From Dendrophyllia cribrosa (taxonomy: Eukaryota > Cnidaria > Anthozoa > Scleractinia > Dendrophylliidae), in contig JAJLRJ010000013.1 of the NCBI GenBank assembly GCA_024195265.1, positions 15,577,162-15,641,161 on the forward strand: a stretch of DNA of 64,000 nucleotides, read 5' to 3'. The notes below the pieces were generated by a model. It ran no database searches. It had not been told where the DNA came from and saw only the letters and a list, made by a program, of their open reading frames with translations. The translations under genes and the position numbers were made by a program. How positions within the stretch are numbered: the stretch's first letter is position 1; each line of letters begins with the position of its first letter. Positions 28,070 through 39,642 of the stretch are shown piece after piece.

Positions 28070-28918
28070 CTTGCATACTATTGCATAATCATGACACCTC
28101 GACATTTAATACCCATTCAAAATTGAAATTACTAATTACTGTTTTCCTCAAAAATCTCGACAAACTATCAACACACAAAAAAAACAATCTTTAGGAACAA
28201 AATTTTACTGCTAAACGAATCCAATACGTATATTTAACTAAACACAAAAATTCACTCTGCAATCTCCGCGAGAATTAAACATGACATCACCTATTTATAC
28301 TTTACAATCTATCAAATCTTTCAAAAGTGTTGAATAAATTGGATATTATATTTCGTTATTTTCCTTAATTGATTATTCCTCAATTTATTATATTATCGCT
28401 GAATCGCTCATATGAAAACACAAACTTTCCCGTGCCATTTAACTTCCTCAAAAACGTCTCCATTCATTATAAAAATACACCGTGAATTTCTAAAACTGCG
28501 TTTCCCAAGAACATACATTTGACCGTTTTTACCCTTCTAAACGAGGTCTAATGGCTTTACGAAAAATGATTGACAAGAAAAACACAAATTTCTTAAACCT
28601 TTCAAGATCAATTAAGCCGTCTCGGACAATCCATTTAAAAACATGACATGACATGACATCCCAATACCCTAGGGAAATTAACAATAGGTCCGGAGGAGCT
28701 CCCCAAAAATTTTAGTGGCCGTATGTGACGCCCTTCTTGAAATCCTAACCGGTTTAACCAACTATATCCTCAATGTCATAATATAGCTTGTATAAAGAAC
28801 TAACCCCCCCGGACAAAAGTTAACAAAGTTAAACAAAGAAACCTTTGTTAACAACTTTTGTCCCTTTTTATGTACATGATACCTATATCTCGTTTTGCGC
28901 ATGCGCATTAACGAGATA
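28070..28918. repeat. dispersed repeat, right part (inverse of 54.8-55.4 kb copy)
   Basis: No gene. The interval 28390-28918 matches the inverse of 54786-55330: shared landmarks are GGACAAAAGTTAAC / GTTAACAACTTTTGTCC, AATACCCTAGGGAAATTAAC, AAAATTTTAGTGGC and the palindromic end GCGCATGCGC within ATCTCGTT...AACGAGAT. A short ACATG tandem occurs at about 28643-28656. Confidence 0.7.
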
Positions 28919-31900
28919 AAAATGACACTGTTTTCCCGATTTTGCGATGATTTGAGGCCAGTACGACGATTTTGAGATCTGGTGTGCTCTAAAGTGAGAG
29001 TTTGCCAAACATTGCTCTGCATCGCTCCAAACTAGCGTTTTGTGCACTTTTCACAGAAATCGTACTGTTTTCCCGATTTGGCAATGATTTGAGGCCAGTA
29101 CGACGATTTTGAGATCTGTTGTGTTTAAAGGTGAGATTTTGCTAAAACTTGCTCCGCACGGCCCCAAACGTACGTTTTGTGCAGTTTTGAAAGAAATCGC
29201 AGTGTTTTCCCGATCGATTTGGCGATGATTTGAGGCCATTACGACGATTTGGAGATCTGGTGTGCTGAAAAGTGAGATTTTGCCAAAACCGCACTTTTCA
29301 TACTAGAAATCGCACTGTTTTCCAGATTTGGCGATGATTTCAGCCCAGTACGAGGATTTTGAGATCTGGTGTGCTGAACAGTGAGATTTTGCCAAAACTT
29401 GCTCAGCGCGTTCCCAAACGTCCGTTTTTTGCACTTTTCATAGAAATCGCACTGTTTTCCCGATTTGCCGATGATTTGAGGCCAGTACGACGATTTGGAG
29501 ATCTGCGTAGCAGGCTGAGTGGTGAGCTTTTAGCAGGGTGAGTACTAAGCTTTTAGCAGGGTGTGTAGTGAGCTTTTAGCAGGGTGAGCACTAAGCTTTT
29601 AGCAGGGTGAGTACTAAGCTTTTAGCAGGGTTAGTACTAAACTTTTAGCAGGGTGTGTAGTGAGCTTTTAGCAGGTTGAGAACTAAGCTTTTAGCAGGGT
29701 GAGTATTAAGTTTTTAGCAGGGTGGGTACTAGGCTTTTAGCAGGGTAAATAGGATTTTGCAAAAACTTGCGCCGCACGGTCCCAAACGTGCGTTTTGTGC
29801 AGTTTTCTTAGAAATCGCACAGTTTTCCTGATATGGCGATGACTTGAGGCCAGTACGACGATTGTGAGATATGGTGGGCTTAAAAGTCGTATTTTGCCAA
29901 AACTTGCTCCGCACGGCCCCAAACGTGCGTTTTGTGCACGTTTCATAGAAATCATACTGTTTTCCCGATTTGGCGATGATTTGAGGCCAAAACGACGATT
30001 TTGAAATCTAGTGTGCTCAAAAGTGAGATTTTGCCAAAACTTGCTTGGCACGGCCCCAAACGTGCGTTTTGTACACTTTTCATAGAAATCACACCCTTTT
30101 ACCGATATGGCGATGATTTGAGGCCAGTACGACGATTTTGAAATCTGGTGGGCGTAAAAGTGGGATTTTGCCAAAATTTGCTCCGCACGGTCCCAAACGT
30201 GCGTTTTGTGCACTTTTCATAGAAATTACACTGTTTTCCCGATTTGGCGATGATTTGAGGCTGTACGACGATTTTGAGACCTGGTGTGCTCAAAAGTGAT
30301 ATTTTGCCAAACATTGCTCTGCACGGCCCCAAGCATAGAATACGCACCGTTTTCCCGATTTGGCGATGATTTGAGGCTTTGCTAAAACTTGCACCGCACG
30401 GCCCCAAACGTGCGTTTTGTGCACGTTTCATAGAAATCACACTGTTTTCCCGATTTGGCGATGATTTGAGGCCAAAACGACGATTTTGAAATCTAGTGTG
30501 CTCAAAAGTGAGATTTTGCCAAAACTTGCTTGGCACGGCCCCAAACGTGTGTTTTGTGCACTTTTCATAGAAATCACACTGTTTTCACGATTTGGCAATG
30601 ATTTGAGACCAGTACGACGATTTTGAGATCTTATGTGTTCAATATTAAGATTTTGCCAAACATTGCTCTGCACGGCCCCAAACGAGCGTTTTGTACACTT
30701 TTCATAGAAATCGCACTATTTCCCGATTTGGCGATGATTTCAGGCCAGTACAACGGTTTTGAGATCTGTTGTGCCCAAATGTGTGGATTTTGATAAAACG
30801 TGCTCCGCACGGCCCCAAAGGTACGTTTTGTGCACTTTTCATAGAAATCGCAATGTTCTCCCGATTTGGGCAAGATTTGAGGGCAATACGACGATTTTGA
30901 GATCTGAAGTGGTCAAAAGTGAGATTTTAACAAAACTTGCTCCACACAGCCCCAAAAGTGCGTTTTGTGCAGTTTTCATAGAAATGACACTGTTTTCCCG
31001 ATTTGGCGATGATTTGAGGCCAGTACGACGATTTTGAGATCTGGTGTGCTCTAAAGTGAGAGTTTGCCAAACATTGCTCTGCATCGCTCCATACTAGCGT
31101 TTTGTGCACTTTTCACAGAAATCGTACTGTTTTCCCGATTTGGCAATGATTTGAGGCCAGTACGACGATTTTGAGATCTGTTGTGTTCAAAGGTGAGATT
31201 TTGCTAAAACGTGCTCCGCATGGCCCCAAACGTACGTTTTGTGCAGTTTTGAAAGAAATCGCAGTGTTTTCCCGATCGATTTGGCGATGATTTGAGGCCA
31301 TTACGACGATTTGGAGATCTGGTGTGCTGAAAAGTGAGATTTTGCCAAAACCGCACTTTTCATACTAGAAATCGCACTGTTTTCCAGATTTGGCGATGAT
31401 TTCAGCCCAGTACGAGGATTTTGAGATCTGGTGTGCTGAACAGTGAGATTTTGCCAAAACCTGCTCAGCACGTTCCCAAACGTCCGTTTTTTGCACTTTT
31501 CATAGAAATCGCACTGTTTTCCCGATTTGCCGATGATTTGAGGCCAGTACGACGATTTTGAGATCTGGTGTACTCAAAAGCGAGATTTTAACAAAACTTG
31601 CTCCGAACAGCTCCAAACGTGCGTTTTGTGCAGTTTTTATAGAAATCGCACTGTTTTGAAGCCAGTACGACGATTTGGAGATCTGCGTAGCAGGCTGAGT
31701 GGTGAGCTTTTAGCAGGGTGAGTACTAAGCTTTTAGCAGGGTGAGTACTAAGCTTTTAGCAGGCTGAGTAGTCAGCTTTTAGCAGGGTGAGTACTAAGCT
31801 TTTAGCAGAGTGAGAATAAAGCTTTTGACAGGGTGAGTACTAAGCTTTTCGCAGGGTGAGTACTTAGCTTTTAGAAGGGTGTGTAGTGAGCTTTTAGCAG

Positions 31901-34900
31901 GGTGAGAAGTAGGCTTTTAGCAGGGTGTGTAGTGAGCTTTTAGCAGGTTGAGAACTAAGCTTTTAGCAGGGTGAGTGTTAAGTTTTTAGCAGGGTGGGTA
32001 CTAGGCTTTTAGCAGGGTAAATAGGATTTTGCAAAAACTTGCGCCGCACGGTCCCAAACGTGCGTTTTGTGCAGTTTTCTTAGAAATCGCACTGTTTTCC
32101 CGATATGGCGATGATTTGAGGCTAGTACGACGATTTTGAGACCTGGTGTGCTCAAAAGTGATATTTTGCCAAACATTGCTCTGCACGGCCCCAAGCATAG
32201 AATACGCACCGTTTTCCCGATTTGGCGATGATTTGAGGCTTTGCTAAAACTTGCTCCGCACGGCCCCAAACGTGCGTTTTGTGCACGTTTCGTAGAAATC
32301 ACACTGTTTTCCCGATTTGGCGATGATTTGAGGCCAAAACGACGATTTCGAAATCTGGTGTGCTCAAAAGTGAGATTTTGCCAAAACTTGCTTGGCACGG
32401 CCCCAAACGTGCGTTTTGGACACTTTTCATAGAAATCACACCCTTTTACCGATATGGAGATGATTTTAGGCCAGTACGACGATTTTGAAATCTGGTGGGC
32501 GTAAAAGTGGGATTTTGCCAAATTTTGCTCCGCACGGCCCCAAACGTGTGTTTTGTGCACTTTTCATAGAAATCACACTGTTTTGACGATTTGGCGATGA
32601 TTTGAGACCAGTACGACGATTTTGAGATCTGATGTGTTCAATATTAAGATTTTGCCAAACATTGCTCTGCACGTCCCCAAACGAGCGTTTTGTGCACTTT
32701 TCATAGAAATCGCACTATTTCCCGATTTGGCGATGATTTCAGGCCAGTACGACGGTTTTGAGATCTGTTGTGCCCAAATGTGTGGATTTTGATAAAACTT
32801 GCTCCGCACGGCCCCAAAGGTACGTTTTGTGCACTTTTCATAGAAATCGCAATGTTCTTCCGATTTGGGCAAGATTTGAGGGCAGTACGACGATTTTGAG
32901 ATCTGATGTGGTCAAAAGTGAGATTTTAACAAAACTTGCTCCACACAGCCCCAAAAGTGCGTTTTGTGCAGTTTTCATAGAAATGACACTGTTTTCCCGA
33001 TTTGGCGATGATTTGAGGCCAGTACGACGATTTTGAGATCTAATGTGCTCTAAAGTGAGAGTTTGCCAAACATTGCTCTGCATCGCTCCAAACTAGCGTT
33101 TTGTGCACTTTTCACAGAAATCGTACTGTTTTCCCGATTTGGCAATGATTTGAGGCCAGTACGACGATTTTGAGATCTGTTGTGTTCAAAAGTGAGATTT
33201 TGCTAAAACTTGCTCCGCACGGCCCCAAACGTACGTTTTGTGCAGTTTTGAAAGAAATCGCAGTGTTTTCCCGATCGATTTGGCGATAATTTGAGGCCAT
33301 TACGACGATTTGGAGATCTGTTGTGTTCAAAGGTGAGATTTTGCCAAAACTTGCTCCGCGCGAACCAAAACGTGCGTTTTGTGCACTTTTCATACTAGAA
33401 ATCGCACTGTTTTCCAGATTTGGCGATGATTTCAGCCCAGTACGAGGATTTTGAGATCTGGTGTGCTGAACAGTGAGATTTTGCCAAAACTTGCTCAGCA
33501 CGTTCCCAAACGTCCGTTTTTTTTGCACTTTTCATAGAAATCGCACTGTTTTCCCGATTTGCCGATGATTTGAGGCCAGTACGACGATTTTGAGATCTGG
33601 TGTACTCAAAAGCGAGATTTTAACAAAACTTGCTCCGAACAGCTCCAAACGTGCGTTCTGTGCAGTTTTTATAGAAATCGCACTGTTTTGAAGCCAGTAC
33701 GACGATTTGGAGATCTGCGTAGCAGGCTGAGTGGTGAGGTTTTAGCAGGGTGAGTACTAAGCTTTTAGCAGGGTGAGTACTACGCTTTTATCAGGCTGAG
33801 TAGTCAGCTTTTAGCAGGGTGAGTACTAAGCTTTTAGCAAAGTGAGAATAAAGCTTTTAACAGGGTGAGTACTAAGCGTTTCGCAGGGTGAGTACTAAGC
33901 TTTTAGCAGGGTGAGTACTAAGCTTTTAGCAGGGTGAGTACTAAGCTTTTATCAGGGTGAGTAGTCAGCTTTCAGCAGGGTGAGTACTAAGCTTTTAGCA
34001 AAGTGAGAAGAAAGCTTTTAACAGGGTGAGTACTAAGCTTTTCGCAAGGTGAGTACTTACCTTTTACAAGGGTGTGTAGTGAGCTTTTAGCAGGGTGAGA
34101 AGTAGGCTTTTAGCAGGGTGTGTTGTGAGCTTTTCGCAAGGTGAGAACTAAGCTTTTAGCAGGGTGGGTAAGTACTAAACGTTTAGCAGGGTGTGTAGTG
34201 AGTTTTTAGCAGGTTGAGAACTAAGCTTTTAGCAGGGTGAGTACTAAGCTTTTTGTAGAGTGAGTACTAAGCTTTTAGCAAGGTGAGTGCTAAGCTTTTA
34301 GCAGGGTGAGTACTAAGCTTTTAGCAGGGTGAGTACTAAGCTTTAAGCAGGGTTAGTACTAAACGTCTAGCAGGGTGTGTAGTGAGCTTTTAGGAGGTTG
34401 AGAACTAAGCTTTTAGCAGGGTGAGTACTAAGTTTTTAGCAGGGTGGGTACTAAGCTTTTAGCAGGGTGAGTACGAAGCTTAGCACGGTGTGTAGTGCGT
34501 TTTTAGGAAGGTGAGTACTAAGCTTTTAGCAGGGTGAGTACTAAATAGGATTTTGCCAAAACTCTCTCCGGACGGCCCCAAAGGTGCGCTTTGTGCAGTT
34601 TTCATAGAAATTGCACTGTTTTCTCGATTTGGCGATGATTTTAGGCCAGCACTACGATTTTGAGATCTGGTGGGCGTAAAAGTGGGATATTCCCAAAACG
34701 TGCTCCGCACGGCCCCAAACGTGCGTTTTGTGCACTTTTCATACAAATCACCCTGTTTTCCCGATTTAGCGACGATTTGAGGCCAGTACGACGGTTTTGA
34801 AATTTACGAATTTAGTTTTATCGACTGAGTCGATAAGGTAAATTGACCACCGTAAAAGGATTCAAATAGCTGACGTTTCGAGCGTTAGCCCTTCAGTCGA

Positions 34901-35427
34901 TAAAACTAAATTCTCGTGTTTTATTCCCCCACCGACGCAGCACCACAGTTTCTCTAGAAACTAACCCCATTCGTCGGGATTCGCTCCGACGAAGGGCTAG
35001 CGCTCGAAACGTCAGCTATTTGAATGTTTTTACGGTGGTCAATTTACCTTATCGACTCAGTCGATAAAACTAAATTCTCGTGTTTCATCCCCCCACCGAC
35101 GCAGCACCACAGTTTGTCTAGAAACTAACCCCATTCATTGGTTTTAAAATCTAGTGTGCTCAAAAGTGAGATTTTGACAAAACTTGCTCCGCACAGCCCT
35201 AAACGTGCGTTTCGTGCACTTTTCATAGAAATCACACTGTTTTCCCGATTTGGCTATGATTTGAGGCCAGTACGACGATTTTGACATCTGGTGGGCGTAA
35301 AAGTGGGATTTTGCCAAAACTTGCTCCGCCTGGCCCCAAATTTGCGTTTTGTACACTTTTCATAGAAAGCGCTTTGTTTTTCCGATTTAGCGATGATTTG
35401 AGGCCAGTACGAAGATTTTGAGATCTA
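28919..35427. repeat. sat1/sat2 composite array
   Basis: Alternating blocks. sat1 (137 bp unit): 28919-29505, 29746-31685, 32021-33718, 34541-34800 and 35149-35427. sat2 (23 bp unit): 29506-29745, 31686-32020, 33719-34540. The same hybrid junctions recur (GATCTGCGTAGCAGGCTGAG into sat2; GGGTAAATAGGATTTTGC or GTACTAAATAGGATTTTGCC back to sat1). Distinctive variants repeat about 2.0 kb apart (for example the sequence at 28987 recurs at about 31049 and 33050), showing higher-order duplication. Open frames here are translations of the satellite and not genes. Confidence 0.9.
34801..35148. mobile_element. Penelope-like terminal fragment, copy 2 (inverted pair)
   Basis: Same insert as 5881-6058 but as a head-to-head pair: the block with ACGTTTCGAGCGTTAGCCCT (near 34882) is followed by its inverse AGGGCTAGCGCTCGAAACGT (near 34997), each with ATCGACTGAGTCGAT-type ends and the CCACCGACGCAGCACCACAG string. 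Confidence 0.45.
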
Positions 35428-38030
35428 AGTAGCAGGGTAAGTAGTGAGCTTTTAGCAGGGTAAGTACTAAGCATTTAGCAGGGTGAGTACTAAGCTTTTA
35501 GCAGAGTGAATAGTGAGCTATTAGCAGGGTGAGTAGTGAGCTTTGAGCAGGGTGAGTACTAAGCTTTTAGCAGGGTGAGTACTAAGCTTTTAGCTGGGTG
35601 AGTACTAAGCTTTTAGCAGTGTGAGTATTAAGCTTTTAGCAGGGTGAGTACTATGCTTTTAGCAGGGTGAGTACTAAGCTTTTAGCAGTGTGAGTATTAA
35701 GCTTTTAGCATGGTGAGTACTATGCTTTTAGCAGGGTCAGTACTAAGCTTTTAGCAGGGACAGTAGTGAGGTTTTAGCAGAATGTGTAGTGAGCTTTTAG
35801 CGGGGGGAGAACTAAGCTTTTAGCAGGGTGAGTACTAAGCTTTTAGCAGGGTGAGTACTAAGCTTTTATAAGGGTGAGTACTAAGCTTTTAGCAGTGTGA
35901 GTACTTAGGTTTTAGCAGGGTGAGAACTAAGCTTTTAGCATTGTGAGTACTCAGCTTTTAGCAGGGGGAGTACTAAGCTTTTAGCAGGTTGAGTAGTAAA
36001 CTTTTAGCAGGGTGAGTAGTGAGCCTTTAGCTGGGTGAGTACTAAGCTTTTAGCAGGGTGATTACTAAGCTTTTAGCATGGTGAGTACTAAGCTTTTAGC
36101 AGGGCGAGTACTAAGTTTTTAGCAAGGCGAGTAGTGAGCTTTTAGCAGGGTGAGTACTAAGCTTTTATCAGGGTGAGTACTGAGCTTTTATCAAGGTGAG
36201 TAGTGAGCTTTTAGCATGGTGAGTAGTAAGGTTTTCGCACGGTGAGTACTACTCTTTTCCCAGGGTAAGTACTGAGCGTTTAACAGGGTAAGTAGTGAGC
36301 TTTTAGTAGGGTGAGTACTAAGCTTTTAGCAGGGTGAGTACTAAGCTTTTAGCAGGGTGTGTAGTGATCTTTTAGCAAGGTGAAAAGTAAGCTTTTAGCA
36401 GGGTGTGTAGAGCCATTAGCAGGGTGAGAACTAAGCTTTTACCAGGCCGGGTGAGTACTAAGCTTTGAGCAGGGGGAGAACTAGCTTTTAGCAGGATGAG
36501 TAGTGAGCTTTTAGGAAGGTGAGTACTACGCTTTTACGAGGGTGAGTATTAAGCTTTTCGCACGGTGAGTTCCAAGCTTTTACCAGGGTGAGTAGTGAGC
36601 TTTTAGCAGGGTGAGTACTAAGCTTTTAGCATGGCGAGTTCTAAGCTTTTCGCAGGGTGAGAAGTAAGCTTTTACAGGGTGTGAAGTGAGCTTTTATCAG
36701 GATGAGTACTAAGCTTTTAACAGGGTGAATACTAAGCTTTTATCAATGTGAGTAGTTAGCTTTTAGTAGGGTGAGTATTAAGCTTTCAGCAGGGTGTGTA
36801 GTGATCTTTTAGCAAGGTGAAAAGTAAGCTTTTAGCAGGGTATGTAGAGCCATTAGCAGGGTGAGAACTAAGCTTTGAGCAGGGTGAGTACTAAGCTTTC
36901 AGCAGGGTGAGAACTAAGCTTTTAGCAGGATGAGTAGTGAGCTTTTAGGAAGGAGAGTACTATGCTTTTTCCAGGGTGAGTATTAAGCTTTTAGCACGGT
37001 GAGTTCTAAGCTTTTAGCATGGTGAGTTCTAAGCTTTTCGCAGGGTGAGAAGTAAGCTTTTAGCAAGGTGTAAAGTGAGCTCTTATCAGGATGAGTACTA
37101 AGCTTTTAACAAGAATAGTTCTAAGCTTTTTCCAGGCTGAGTACTAAGCTTTTAGCAGAGTGAGTAGTGAGCTTTTAGCAGGGTGAAAACTAAGCTTTTG
37201 ACAGGCCGGGTGAGTACTAAGTTTTGAGCACGGTGAGTAGTAAGCTTTTAGCAGGGTTAGTAGTGAGCTTTTAGCAGGGTGAGTACTAAGCTTTAAGCAG
37301 GGCGAGTTCTAAGCTTTTCGTAGGGTGAGTACTAAGCTTTTAGCAGGGTGAGTACTACGCTTTTTGTAGGGTGAGTACTAAGCTTTAGCAGGCCGGGTGA
37401 GTACTAAGCTTTGAGCAGGGTGAGTAGTAAGCTTTTAGCAGGGTGAGTACTAAGCTTTTAGCAGGGTGTGTGGTGAGCTTTTAGCAGGGTGAGAAGTAAG
37501 CTTTTAGCAGGGTGTGAGGTGAGCTTTTATGAGGGTGAGTACTAAGCTTTTAGCAGGGTAATTACTAACCTTTTATCAAGGTGAGTAGTGAGCGTTTAGC
37601 AGGGTGAGTACTAAGCCTTTAGCACGGTGAGTACTACGCTTTTCCCATGGTAAGTACTAAGCTTTTAGCAGGCTGAGTAGTGAGCTTTTAGCAGGTTGAG
37701 TATTAAGCTCTTAGCAGGGTGAGTACTAAGCTTTTAGCAGTGTGTGTAGTGATCTTTTAGCAGGGTGAGAAGTAAGCTTTTAGCAAGGTGTGAAGTGAGC
37801 TTTTATCAGGGTGAGTACTAAGCTTTTAGCAGGGTGCTTAATGAGCTTTTATCAAGGTGAGTAGTGAGCTTTTGGCAGGGTGAGTACTAAGCTTTTAGCA
37901 GGGTAAGTACTAAGCTTTTTGCGAGGTGAGTACTAAGCTTTTAACAGGGTGAGTACTAAGCTTTTAGCAGGTTGAATACTAAGCTTTTACCAGGGTGAGT
38001 AGTGCGCTTTTGGCAGGGTGAGAAGTAAGC
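35428..38030 (+). repeat. sat2 array, forward orientation
   Basis: More than 110 degenerate copies of the 23 bp unit containing AGCAGGGTGAGTACTAAGCT. Common variants: gtgtgtagtg, gagaagtaag, and a longer AGCAGGCCGGGTGAG form. Confidence 0.95.
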
Positions 38031-38438
38031 TTAGTACTCACCCGGCCTGCTAAAGCTTAGTACTCACCCCACAAAAAGCGTAGTACTCACCCTGCTAAAA
38101 GCGTAGAACTCGCCCTGCTAAAAGCTTAGTACTCACCCTACGAAAAGCTTAGAACTCGCCCTGCTTAAAGCTTTGTACTCACCGTGCTAAAGGCTCAGTA
38201 CACACCCTGCTAAAAGCTTAGTACTCAGCCTACGAAAAGCTTAGAACTCTTCTTGTTAAAAGCTTAGTACTCATCCTGATAAGAGCTCACTTTACACCCT
38301 GCTAAAAGCTTACTTCTCACCCTGCGAAAAGCTTAGAACTCGCCATGCTAAAAGCTTAGTACTCACCCTGCTAAAAGCTCACTACTTACCCTGCTAAAAG
38401 CTTAATACTCACCCTGGAAAAAGCGTAGTACGCACCTT
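38031..38438 (-). repeat. sat2 array, inverted segment
   Basis: At about 38031 the array flips: units read AGCTTAGTACTCACCCTGCT for roughly 18 copies up to the LINE fragment. This makes a head-to-head inverted repeat with the forward array. Confidence 0.95.
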
Positions 38439-39642
38439 CGAGGCTGGTGTCGAAGCCGACCATGGCGGACGTGTTTCAATCGCTCTGTTAAAATTGCTCC
38501 GCCTAGGTCCCGAATATGGCCATTTCTCAAAGAACAACAATTCAGTAATGTCTAAAAACAAACCAAAAATATCCTGCGAAGCTGTCAAAGAAAGAAAAAT
38601 GAAGCGTACACGCGAAGGAAGCTCGCAAACAGACGAGGAGGTCTTCGAGAACGACAGCCATGACTGTTTGAAATGCAAGTCAACAAATGATCGTCTCGCT
38701 GAAATTGATGAGAAACTTGAAAGACTACTGAAGTTAACAGGCGAATTTGAAACCTACAAGAGCCGAGTTAAATCCCTCGAAGATGAACAGAAAAGTTTGC
38801 AAGAAAGCCTCGAAAGTTCTCAAACTGAGATAAAAGAAATGAAAGGTTTACAAGATAACATCGCTGAACAACAGAAGACTACCGAAGCTTCACTTCAACA
38901 CGTCCAATGTGATCTCGCCGAATTAAAGCGCCGTCATATTAAGTTAGAGTGTTATAGCCGCAGAAGTAATTTGAAATTCTATGAAATAAAAGAACGCGAG
39001 CATGAATCGAATGAAGACACAGAAGATTTATTGAGGGAATTTTTACGCACCGACTTAAGGATCCCTAAAAAGAACGAGGAAAGTATTCAGTTCGATAGAG
39101 TGCACAGGGTATCAGTTCGTCGAGTATCGTCTGGCATCTCGAATTCCAAGCCACGACCGATTATTGTTAAGCTTTCCAGCTTCCACGACAAAGAGTTTAT
39201 TAAATCATTTATCAAAAACCTTACGAAAGGCCGCAATCTTGGAATTTCCGACGACTTTCCAAAGGAGGTAGAAGAAATGAGGAAAAAACTATACCCAGTA
39301 TTAAAAGCTGCCAAGCAAGAAAAGCGTACTGCATTTTTCAAGGTAGACTAAGGCTAATTATAGACGGGTCGCTTTACCGCGGCCCTGAGACAAATGCTTT
39401 CCCTCTCTACGGACATTTAATGGACGCATAAAATAGCTCAAAACATTTATGTTATTATTCACGGCCATATTTGAAGGACCAGTAGTGTGTTTTACAAACT
39501 AATTTAGCTCGATGCGCAGTCAGTCAACGCCGCTCAAATTCAGAGGTAAGTTATGGAGTTTTGTTTGTACGTTTCGTGTTTTTGTTTTTTTACTTGTTTC
39601 GTCGTAATTTTTGCGCAGTCAATTTTGCTTTCTTTCTCGCAG
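38439..39642 (+). mobile_element. LINE 5' fragment carrying ORF1
   Basis: Non-satellite insert between inverted and forward sat2. Begins with a 5'-UTR-like stretch containing CCATGGCGGACGTG (YY1-like GCCAT core on either strand, a feature of some LINE promoters), carries an intact ORF1-like frame, then about 290 bp of non-coding sequence before sat2 resumes. No reverse transcriptase follows, so it is a fragment. Confidence 0.65.
38548..39351 (+). CDS. LINE ORF1-type RNA-binding protein
   Basis: 267 residues from ATG 38548 (the frame is open a little further upstream but only via non-ATG codons). N-terminal basic region; a long coiled coil (about residues 45-130: EIDEKLERLLKLTGEFETYK, SLEDEQKSLQESLESSQTEI); an RRM-like domain beginning LECYSRRSNLKFYEI, with IQFDRVHRV and PIIVKLSSF; and a C-terminal helical domain with GISDDFPKEVEEMRKKLYPV. 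This three-part layout is that of L1-type ORF1 proteins, which trimerise and bind LINE RNA. Intact reading frame, though the element has no ORF2 here. Confidence 0.75.
   Translation: MSKNKPKISCEAVKERKMKRTREGSSQTDEEVFENDSHDCLKCKSTNDRLAEIDEKLERLLKLTGEFETYKSRVKSLEDEQKSLQESLESSQTEIKEMKGLQDNIAEQQKTTEASLQHVQCDLAELKRRHIKLECYSRRSNLKFYEIKEREHESNEDTEDLLREFLRTDLRIPKKNEESIQFDRVHRVSVRRVSSGISNSKPRPIIVKLSSFHDKEFIKSFIKNLTKGRNLGISDDFPKEVEEMRKKLYPVLKAAKQEKRTAFFKVD

Noticed and set aside
28762..35474. Frames with repeated RSQNRRTGLKSSPNRENSAIS-like peptides
   Set aside because: Translations of the 137 bp satellite; copies are interrupted irregularly and have no start or regulatory context.
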